Origin: Bacteroidota bacterium
GTDB lineage: Bacteria; Bacteroidota; Bacteroidia; Chitinophagales; UBA10324
DNA length: 6,715 bases
Assembly (NCBI GenBank): GCA_003455275.1
Contig: DMRR01000065.1
Coordinates: forward strand, 1-6,715
Reading direction: 5' to 3'
This document shows positions 1 to 5,508 of the stretch, piece after piece; positions within the stretch are counted from its first letter, which is position 1; every line of letters starts with the position of its first letter. Both the position numbers and the translations under genes were made by a program. The notes beneath the pieces are model-generated. The model was not told where the DNA came from, did no database searches, and was given only the letters and a program-made list of their open reading frames with translations.

Positions 1-178
1 CTGCTGCTGCAGCTTCAGCGTCTCGGTCTTCTGCCGTTCCGCGTGTACCGAGTTCGCCACGCGTGAGGTCGATGATTCCGAATTTATATCCAAGTGATGC
101 ATGCTTCATGAGCGTGCCAATGCAACTCATCTCCACATCATCTGGATGTGCACCGAAAGCGAGAATATCTAATTTCAT
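1..178 (-). CDS. bshB1: BshB1-type N-acetylglucosaminyl-malate deacetylase, bacillithiol synthesis (N-terminal part only)
   Basis: Reading the minus strand from an ATG at 178-176 gives 59 residues that run off the left edge, so the C-terminal three quarters are missing. The start MKLDILAFGAHPDD carries the AHPDD zinc-binding motif (H11, D13, D14) of the LmbE/PIG-L deacetylase family. It is followed by a GTL turn at 21-23 and the block LTRGELGTRGTAEDR (39-53), which is characteristic of BshB1. In the known pathway this enzyme removes the acetyl group from GlcNAc-malate in the cytoplasm, giving GlcN-malate, to which BshC adds cysteine to make bacillithiol. The gene lies 62 bp downstream of the HD phosphohydrolase on the same strand and could be cotranscribed with it; I see no clear promoter or terminator between them. 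The other option is a generic PIG-L deacetylase, but the N-terminal blocks favour BshB1. Confidence 0.88.
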   Translation of the reverse strand, partial: MKLDILAFGAHPDDVEMSCIGTLMKHASLGYKFGIIDLTRGELGTRGTAEDRDAEAAAA

Positions 179-240
179 ATTTGAGTCATGTTTTTCTTTT
201 ACAAAGAAGTTTTACTATTTAAAAAGTGCGACTTCTGATT

Positions 241-1473
241 TTATTTTAATTTTATTTCACGCGGCACACACAAGTAATACTTTACCACAGGTTCAGCCAA
301 AAGTGAAATATTCAATTGGTCAGATGCACGGGTAATGTCTTTCACTTTTCCGTCCTTCATCAGGATTTTTATCTGGTCAATTTTAGGGTCGTATGCATTA
401 TTGCTGGTTGACTCCACAAACATCAGGTGTTTTACTTCGGTTTCATTCACTTGAAATTTATTCATCACCTGGTTTTTTATCTTTTCAATTTTTTTTGAAT
501 CGAAAGGTGTTTCCTGTAATTCTATTCTGAAAAGTTTTCGGTTCACCAGGCATTTCGAGAGGAAGGAAAGAATTTTATCCGGATGGCTTTGCCAAACTTT
601 TATTGCACCTATTACATCTACATCATCAATTGAGGCAAACTGCACCAATACATTTTCTTTACTTAAAAAATCTTTCCGAAGAATTTTTCCTGACAAAAAA
701 TATTTAAGAGCGGGAGAAGAAAACAATTCATTGCCGCTCATGCAAAGCTCGCGGGCGCGTCTCAGAATCTGCACCAGCATTTGCTCTGCACTCAAAACAG
801 TTTTATGCAGATACACCTGCCAATACATCAGCCGGCGGCTCACAATAAATTTTTCGATGCTGTAAATTCCTTTTGCTTCGACTACCAATTCTCCTTTATG
901 AACAGTTAGCATCTTGATGATTCGGTCATAACCAATCACCCCTTCAGCAACACCTGAGAAAAAACTATCGCGGTTCAGGTAATCGAGCCGGTCCATATCC
1001 AATTGCCCGCTCACCAGCTGATGAAGAAATTTTTTGTGATACTTATCTGTAAAAATTTTTATGGCGAGTGAAAGTTTTCCATTCATCTTTTGATTCATCC
1101 GCTCCATAAACAGCAAGGACAATTCCTCATGATGAATTCCGTTTACAATCGTTTGTTCCAATGTATGAGAGAAAGGGCCGTGACCGATGTCGTGCATCAG
1201 GATTGCAATCATCACGGCTTCCGCTTCAGCATCAGTGATTGAAATTCCTTTTGAGCGAAGAACTTCAAGCGAGGCATTCATTAAATGCACAGCACCAATC
1301 GCATGCTGGAATCTTGAATGTTGCGCTCCCGGATAAACCAAGCCAGACAAACCCAACTGCTGAATTCTGCGCAGCCGCTGAAACCACGGATGCTCGATGA
1401 TGTCGAAAATAATTTCGGAAGGAAGCGCGATAAATCCGTAAACCGGATCATTAATTATTTTCTTCTTGTTCAA
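241..1473 (-). CDS. HD-superfamily phosphohydrolase, SAMHD1/YwfO-like (COG1078 type)
   Basis: This is a 410-residue cytoplasmic protein of the SAMHD1/YwfO branch of HD hydrolases, whose members hydrolyse (deoxy)nucleoside triphosphates or related phosphates; the substrate here cannot be read from sequence. All expected metal-site residues are present: H57 in RFQHAIG, H94-D95 in the MHDIGHGPFSH block (93-103), a second-shell HHE at 114-116, and D161 in LDMDRLDYLNRD (158-169). R54, Y165 and D169 match residues lining the SAMHD1 substrate pocket. The N-terminal block KIINDPVYGFI (5-15) is typical of the family and sets the start. The codon used is TTG at 1473-1471. Upstream there is no in-frame ATG or GTG before a stop, and the first internal Met (65) lies beyond the RFxH motif. 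The C-terminal 160 residues have no motif I can name. It is transcribed divergently from porX and lies upstream of bshB1. Confidence 0.9.
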   Translation of the reverse strand: MNKKKIINDPVYGFIALPSEIIFDIIEHPWFQRLRRIQQLGLSGLVYPGAQHSRFQHAIGAVHLMNASLEVLRSKGISITDAEAEAVMIAILMHDIGHGPFSHTLEQTIVNGIHHEELSLLFMERMNQKMNGKLSLAIKIFTDKYHKKFLHQLVSGQLDMDRLDYLNRDSFFSGVAEGVIGYDRIIKMLTVHKGELVVEAKGIYSIEKFIVSRRLMYWQVYLHKTVLSAEQMLVQILRRARELCMSGNELFSSPALKYFLSGKILRKDFLSKENVLVQFASIDDVDVIGAIKVWQSHPDKILSFLSKCLVNRKLFRIELQETPFDSKKIEKIKNQVMNKFQVNETEVKHLMFVESTSNNAYDPKIDQIKILMKDGKVKDITRASDQLNISLLAEPVVKYYLCVPREIKLK

Positions 1474-1595
1474 GCAAAAAATTATGGGCTGTAAATATTG
1501 AAAATTGTTCCCGTTAATTCTTCTTCTGCTTTTTAATTTCAGAAAACAATAAATGGAATGATTTTTCGTTTAAGAACCTTCAACAAACTAAATAG
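1474..1595. promoter_or_regulatory. Divergent intergenic region between the HD phosphohydrolase gene and porX
   Basis: The 122 bp between two divergent start codons must hold the start signals of both genes unless one is transcribed from elsewhere. It is AT-rich. I could not find a full TAnnTTTG -7 element in either direction at a sensible distance; partial matches occur (for example TAATTTC in the plus direction near 1533) but are no better than chance in such sequence. No Shine-Dalgarno sequence precedes either start; the plus-strand start is preceded by an A-rich stretch (CAACAAACTAAATAG), as is usual in Bacteroidota. Confidence 0.45.
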
Positions 1596-3209
1596 ATGGA
1601 AGCAACCCTGAAACCTAAATTCGCCGCTCCGAATAAAAATATTCCTGTTATGAACAATTTAGCAACTATACTTTGGTGCGACGACGAGATTGAATTATTG
1701 AAACCTCACCTTCTTTTTCTCAGTGAAAAAGGATACAACATTATCGAGGCAAGTAATGGTGTTGATGCTATAGAGAAATGCAATTCCAACCCCGTAGATA
1801 TCGTTTTCCTTGATGAGCAAATGCCTGGCCTCAGCGGATTAGAGACACTTTCAAGAATTAAAACTGTTCACCCGGCTATTCCGGTTGTGATGATTACAAA
1901 AAACGAAGAAGAGAATCTGATGGAGCAGGCAATTGGTTCACAGATCAGCGATTACCTGATTAAACCTGTTAAGAACAACCAGATAATTCTTACTTTGAAA
2001 AAAAACCTGGAGAGCCGGCAGCTCATTAGTTCAAAAACGACTTCTGATTATCAGAAGGAGTTTCAGCAAATCATGATGCAGATGGGAAATGGTTTGAACC
2101 AGCAGGAGTGGGGCGATCTGTACCGTAAACTAATTTATTGGGAACTCGAACTCGATAAGTCGAAGACGATGGAAATGCGTGATGTGCTGAATATGCAGAA
2201 GACCGAAGCGAATAATGAATTCTGCAAATTCGTGACTAAGAATTACATCAACTGGCTGAACAAGCCGGATGAAGGAACTCCAACTCTTTCTCACACGCTG
2301 ATGCGCGAAAAGGTTTTACCATTTGTTGATACCGATGTTCCTACTTTTTTTATTCTTATTGATAACCTTCGGTTTGATCAGTGGAAAATGATTCAGCCGC
2401 TGCTCAGTAATGATTTTCGGGTAAGCTCTGAAGATCATTTTTATTCTATACTTCCAACGAGTACCCAGTATAGCCGCAATGCAATTTTCGCTGGAATGAC
2501 TCCGCTCGAAATTGAAAAACGATTTCCGAATTTCTGGCTGAATGATGAAGAAGAGGGTGGGAAAAATTTGCACGAACACGATTTTCTGGCTGACTTAATT
2601 GTTCGAAGCAAGAAGGATATTAAGTTTTCGTACACCAAAATCACGAACAGTAACGATGGAAATAAACTGGTCGATAACATTCATAATCTGATGAACACTC
2701 CATTCAATGTGATTGTTTACAATTTCGTAGATCTGCTTTCGCATGCCCGAACTGAAATGCAGGTTTTGAAAGAATTAGCTAACGACGAAACTTCTTATCG
2801 CTCCATTACACTATCATGGTTTGAGCATTCACCATTGTATCAGGCGCTCATGCGAATGGCGGGTAAAAAAGTGAATCTGATTATTTCTACCGATCACGGA
2901 AGCATTCGTGTGAAAGAACCAATTAAAGTAATTGGCGACCGCGAAACGACAACAAATCTCCGATACAAGCACGGCAGAAATCTCAACTACAATCCACGCG
3001 AAGTTTTTGAAGTGCGAAAACCAAATGATGCCAGGTTACCAATGCCCCATGTAAGCAGCACTTTTATTTTTGCGAAGGCAGATGACTTTTTTGTTTATCC
3101 AAACAACTACAACTATCATGTGAATCACTTCCGCAACACATTTCAGCATGGAGGATTGAGTATGGAAGAAATGATTTGCCCTGTGATTCGGTTAACTTCG
3201 AAAGTTTAA
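1596..3209 (+). CDS. porX: PorX-type response regulator with C-terminal PglZ (alkaline-phosphatase-fold) domain
   Basis: This 537-residue protein has a receiver domain (about 23-140), a helical linker (about 145-230) and a PglZ domain (about 245-535). The receiver is complete: acidic pair D29-D30, phosphoacceptor D73 in FLDEQMPG, T101 and K123 in YLIKPV. The PglZ part shows the metal and nucleophile motifs of the alkaline phosphatase superfamily: D256 in FFILIDNLRFDQW, the Thr/Ser cluster LPTSTQYSRN (286-295) with the likely nucleophile at T288 or T290, D379 and H383 in NFVDLLSHAR, D433-H434 in STDHGS, and H518 in QHGGLS. Length and layout match PorX of Porphyromonas and Flavobacterium, the orphan regulator that pairs with kinase PorY and controls type IX secretion; its PglZ domain has been reported to have phosphodiesterase activity on nucleotides. 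No kinase or secretion gene is in this window. The start is uncertain: M19 (ATG at 1650) fits the usual PorX N-terminus better, so the first 18 residues may be untranslated. A strong terminator follows 24 bp after the stop. Confidence 0.92.
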   Translation: MEATLKPKFAAPNKNIPVMNNLATILWCDDEIELLKPHLLFLSEKGYNIIEASNGVDAIEKCNSNPVDIVFLDEQMPGLSGLETLSRIKTVHPAIPVVMITKNEEENLMEQAIGSQISDYLIKPVKNNQIILTLKKNLESRQLISSKTTSDYQKEFQQIMMQMGNGLNQQEWGDLYRKLIYWELELDKSKTMEMRDVLNMQKTEANNEFCKFVTKNYINWLNKPDEGTPTLSHTLMREKVLPFVDTDVPTFFILIDNLRFDQWKMIQPLLSNDFRVSSEDHFYSILPTSTQYSRNAIFAGMTPLEIEKRFPNFWLNDEEEGGKNLHEHDFLADLIVRSKKDIKFSYTKITNSNDGNKLVDNIHNLMNTPFNVIVYNFVDLLSHARTEMQVLKELANDETSYRSITLSWFEHSPLYQALMRMAGKKVNLIISTDHGSIRVKEPIKVIGDRETTTNLRYKHGRNLNYNPREVFEVRKPNDARLPMPHVSSTFIFAKADDFFVYPNNYNYHVNHFRNTFQHGGLSMEEMICPVIRLTSKV

Positions 3210-3233
3210 TTTCTTTTCAGTCCTCAATGAATT

Positions 3234-3260
3234 AAGCCCGCAATCAACGCGGGCTTTTTT
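3234..3260 (+). terminator. Rho-independent terminator after porX
   Basis: An 8-bp perfect GC-rich stem, AAGCCCGC (3234-3241) with GCGGGCTT (3249-3256), encloses a 7-nt loop and runs straight into a T tract (3255-3260) that continues as ATTTTTATTTT. It starts 24 bp after the porX stop. The mirror side has only two A residues before the stem, so it should work in the plus direction only. It ends about 18 bp before the polX start, which separates porX and polX transcriptionally. Confidence 0.9.
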
Positions 3261-3265
3261 ATTTT

Positions 3266-3272
3266 TATTTTG
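3266..3272 (+). promoter_or_regulatory. Possible polX -7 promoter element, overlapping the terminator tail
   Basis: TATTTTG lies 6 bp before the polX ATG and is followed by CCC. It is one base short of the Bacteroidota -7 consensus TAnnTTTG. Its context (TTTTG-CCC-ATG) closely resembles the better site before the DUF1573 gene. No convincing -33 TTTG is visible because the expected position falls in the terminator stem. The terminator upstream means polX needs its own start signal or read-through, which is the main argument for this site. Confidence 0.3.
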
Positions 3273-3278
3273 CCCACG

Positions 3279-4958
3279 ATGACTAATTCCGAAATCGAAA
3301 ACGCATTTGAACTTCTGGGCAAACTGATGGAACTGCACGGAGAAAATTCTTTTAAAGCAAAATCATATCTCTCTGCTTCTTACAATATCAGCAAACTGAA
3401 TAATCAGTTGAGCGAAATTTCACCCGAAGAACTGGAAGCGATTTCTACTATTGGAGTATCGGTTAAACAAAAAATAAAAGAGCTACTCTCTACAGGTCAT
3501 ATTGCTGTTTTAGATGCCCTTCTTGAAAAAACACCGCAGGGAGTAGTGGAAATGATGAGTATTAAAGGCCTTGGTCCGAAAAAAGTTTCGACCATATGGC
3601 GCGATCTTGAAATTGAATCAATTGATGAATTGCTGTACGCCTGCAACGAAAATCGCCTTGTACTTCTGAAAGGATTTGGTGCCAAAACTCAGAAATCAGT
3701 TTTGGAAAATCTGCAGTTCTACCTTTCACATAAAAACATGTTCCGCTACGGTGAAGTGGAACAGGCGGCGCTCGAAATTCTGCAACAACTGAATAAATAT
3801 TTTTCTGATGAATTGAATTCATGGACAGGCGAAATCCGCCGCTATTGTGAAGTGATAAATAAAATTGAATTGCTTACAACCGCTCCTTTCGAAGAAGTAA
3901 ATGAAGCGATGCAATCACATTTCGCTGAGATGGAAGAAGTGAATGGGTGTTTAAAAGCAAAATCAGAATCAGGAATTTTGTTTCAGATTTATTTCAGTGA
4001 CAGAAACGATTTTTATAAAAACCTTTTTATCAGCACAGGAAATGAAAAGCATGTAGATGAAATCAGAAAGAGGATTAATTCTTTTGATTCAGAAATTTTT
4101 ATAAATGAAGAAGAAATTTATTCGAAGGCGAATCTTCAATTTATTCTTCCGGAATTAAGAGAAGGGTTAAATGAAATTGAACTCGCTTTGGAAAATAAAA
4201 TTCCGGAATTGATAGAACCAAAGCAAGTAAAGGGAGTAATTCACGCTCACTCTACCTGGAGCGATGGAATTAATTCGATTGAGGAGATGGCGCGCTACTC
4301 CATAAAACTAGGTTATGAATATCTCTGTATCAGTGATCACTCGCAAACGGCGGTGTATGCCCAGGGATTAACACCTCAGCAAGTCTTAAAACAACATGAA
4401 GAGATTGATGCACTCAACAAAAAACTTTCTCCTTTTAAAATCTACCGGGGCATTGAATCAGATATTTTAAACGATGGTTCTCTTGATTATGAAGACGAAA
4501 TTCTTTCACGGTTTGATTTTGTGATTGCATCCATTCATCAGAATTTTAATATGAGTGAAGAAACAGCAACCGCGCGATTGATTCGTGCAATTGAAAATCC
4601 ATATACTACAATTCTGGGCCACCCGTCAGGAAGATTATTGCTCTCAAGAAAGGGATATCCAATTAATCATAAAAATGTGATTGATGCTTGTGCGAAGAAT
4701 AATGTCATTATTGAAATCAACGCTCATCCGTGGCGGCTTGATTTAGATTGGAGATGGATTCATTATGCAATTGAACGGGGAGTGATGATCAGTATCAATC
4801 CCGATGCTCATAACCTGATAGGTATTCATGATATTCATTTCGGAACGCTTGCCGCCAGAAAGGGAATGCTTACATCTGAAATGACTTTCAATTCGAAATC
4901 CTCAGAAGAGGTAGGTGAATATTTTTTAGAAAGAAAATTGAATGTTACTGTTAAGTAA
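3279..4958 (+). CDS. polX: PolX-family protein: HhH repeats, degenerate polymerase palm, intact PHP nuclease domain
   Basis: This 559-residue protein has the bacterial PolX architecture: an N-terminal 8-kDa-like region with helix-hairpin-helix motifs (55-70; SIKGLGPKK at 94-102; LKGFGAKT at 130-137), a pol X palm-like region (about 180-265) and a C-terminal PHP domain (318-559). The PHP metal ligands are all visible: H322 and H324 (HAHS), D329, H354 (ISDHS), E393, H420, H448, D509 and H511 (NPDAH). In PolX enzymes the PHP domain gives Mn-dependent 3'-5' exonuclease and AP-endonuclease activity for base excision repair. The palm is abnormal: where active enzymes have GSxRR and GDxD, this one has GEIRR (184-188) and NKIE (194-197), and the third aspartate position is Q236, so DNA synthesis is unlikely. 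The TG of the TGSKEHN-like segment (253-254) confirms the alignment. The start is ATG at 3279; a TTG nine bases upstream in frame is less likely. The protein is best described as a PolX-derived nuclease. Confidence 0.88.
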   Translation: MTNSEIENAFELLGKLMELHGENSFKAKSYLSASYNISKLNNQLSEISPEELEAISTIGVSVKQKIKELLSTGHIAVLDALLEKTPQGVVEMMSIKGLGPKKVSTIWRDLEIESIDELLYACNENRLVLLKGFGAKTQKSVLENLQFYLSHKNMFRYGEVEQAALEILQQLNKYFSDELNSWTGEIRRYCEVINKIELLTTAPFEEVNEAMQSHFAEMEEVNGCLKAKSESGILFQIYFSDRNDFYKNLFISTGNEKHVDEIRKRINSFDSEIFINEEEIYSKANLQFILPELREGLNEIELALENKIPELIEPKQVKGVIHAHSTWSDGINSIEEMARYSIKLGYEYLCISDHSQTAVYAQGLTPQQVLKQHEEIDALNKKLSPFKIYRGIESDILNDGSLDYEDEILSRFDFVIASIHQNFNMSEETATARLIRAIENPYTTILGHPSGRLLLSRKGYPINHKNVIDACAKNNVIIEINAHPWRLDLDWRWIHYAIERGVMISINPDAHNLIGIHDIHFGTLAARKGMLTSEMTFNSKSSEEVGEYFLERKLNVTVK

Positions 4959-4977
4959 AGCTTACCACAGCTAAAAT

Positions 4978-4985
4978 TACTTTTG
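4978..4985 (+). promoter_or_regulatory. Bacteroidota-type -7 promoter element before the DUF1573-ubiA-ruvX cluster
   Basis: TACTTTTG is an exact match to the Bacteroidota housekeeping -7 consensus TAnnTTTG. It lies in the 34-bp gap after polX and ends 7 bp before the next ATG. With the usual distance to the transcription start, the mRNA would begin within a few bases of the start codon. No good -33 TTTG is seen at the expected spacing, so the call rests on the -7 box and its position. Confidence 0.55.
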
Positions 4986-4992
4986 CCCTCAC

Positions 4993-5505
4993 ATGAAAGA
5001 AAACCTGAAAACACTCTCGCTGGTTGTAATCGCAATCAGTGTTTTTGCTATTGCAGTTATTGATGTACTTAAACTTACCATGCCCAGAGCCGATGATGAA
5101 TTTGATCTTCCTGAAATTAAGTCGAATGAAATGGGGGGGAAGAAGCCCGTAATCAATCACAGTGATCTTCCTATGGATACTTCAAAAATGACTTCAGTGA
5201 AGTTTGAAGAGACAGAACATGATTTCGGAACAATACAGGAAGGCGATTCGGTTTCTTATCCTTTTAAATTTGTAAACACAGGCTATCATCCGCTGGTTAT
5301 CACTTCGGCAATTGGTTCCTGTGGATGCACGGTTCCTGATTATCCCAAAGGCCCAATACCTCCCGGGAAATCTAGTATAGTGATTGTGAAATTCCGTTCG
5401 GAAGGCAAGGGGGGGAAAAATATGAAGACTGTTCAGGTAGTTGCAAACACCAATCCGAGAATAAATGTTCTAACAATCAAAGCAGATGTGCATAAGAGAA
5501 ACTGA
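4993..5505 (+). CDS. DUF1573 domain protein with N-terminal membrane anchor
   Basis: This 170-residue protein has a short positive N-terminus (MKENLK), one hydrophobic segment (about 8-28), an acidic/polar linker (about 32-65) and a DUF1573 domain (about 68-168). The family signature is clear: FEETEHDFGTIQEGD (71-85), FKFVNTG (91-97), the Cys pair C110-C112 in GSCGCTVPDYP (108-118), and PIPPGKSS (121-128). DUF1573 is an Ig-like beta-sandwich family very common in Bacteroidota exported proteins; its role is unknown. There is no lipobox cysteine and no evident AxA cleavage site, so I infer a single-pass protein with the domain outside the cytoplasm. It lies 34 bp after polX and 3 bp before ubiA. 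Two seven-G tracts within the gene are described separately. The gene product is unlikely to share a reaction with its neighbours. Confidence 0.87.
   Translation: MKENLKTLSLVVIAISVFAIAVIDVLKLTMPRADDEFDLPEIKSNEMGGKKPVINHSDLPMDTSKMTSVKFEETEHDFGTIQEGDSVSYPFKFVNTGYHPLVITSAIGSCGCTVPDYPKGPIPPGKSSIVIVKFRSEGKGGKNMKTVQVVANTNPRINVLTIKADVHKRN
5133..5139 (+). repeat. Seven-G homopolymer inside the DUF1573 gene (first)
   Basis: G7 encodes the end of Met47 plus Gly48-Gly49, in the linker between membrane anchor and DUF1573 domain. Loss of one G would bring a TAA within five codons (reading MGGRSP then stop); gain of one G would bring a TGA after ten codons. Either slip would leave only the anchor. Such G runs are rare in the rest of this AT-rich window. 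Confidence 0.8.
5409..5415 (+). repeat. Seven-G homopolymer inside the DUF1573 gene (second)
   Basis: G7 followed by five A encodes Lys139 (last base), Gly140, Gly141 and then Lys142. Loss of one G gives GGG GGA AAA ATA TGA, an immediate stop removing the last beta strands; gain of one G replaces the C-terminus by a different tail of 25 or more residues ending just before ubiA. The current length of both tracts keeps the family-typical frame. Confidence 0.8.
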
Positions 5506-5508
5506 ATC

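Noticed and set aside
1..20. CTG/CAG triplet repeat at the left edge
   Set aside because: It is the coding sequence for a short Ala run in bshB1 (helix after DRDAE) and only about three units long.
179..240. Possible bshB1 promoter in the gap after the HD gene
   Set aside because: The best minus-strand candidate (CTTCTTTG) lacks the TA of the -7 box and has no -33 partner, so cotranscription with the HD gene is simpler.
63..335. Plus-strand open frame of 90 codons across the bshB1 start and the gap after the HD gene
   Set aside because: It is antisense to two well-supported genes, has no family features, and its product is a low-complexity mix of Ser, Phe and Lys.
1474..1484. Minus-strand TAATTTTTTG just before the HD gene TTG, resembling a -7 box
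   Set aside because: The spacing has two extra T and the element ends one base before the start codon, so transcription would begin inside the gene.
1521..1545. TTCTG/CAGAA inverted repeat in the divergent intergenic region
   Set aside because: Five-base arms with an 11-base spacer in AT-rich sequence are expected by chance.
3270..3278. TTG start three codons upstream of the polX ATG
   Set aside because: It adds only Met-Pro-Thr, lies within the promoter-like TATTTTG, and the ATG-initiated MTNSEIENAF matches the usual family start.
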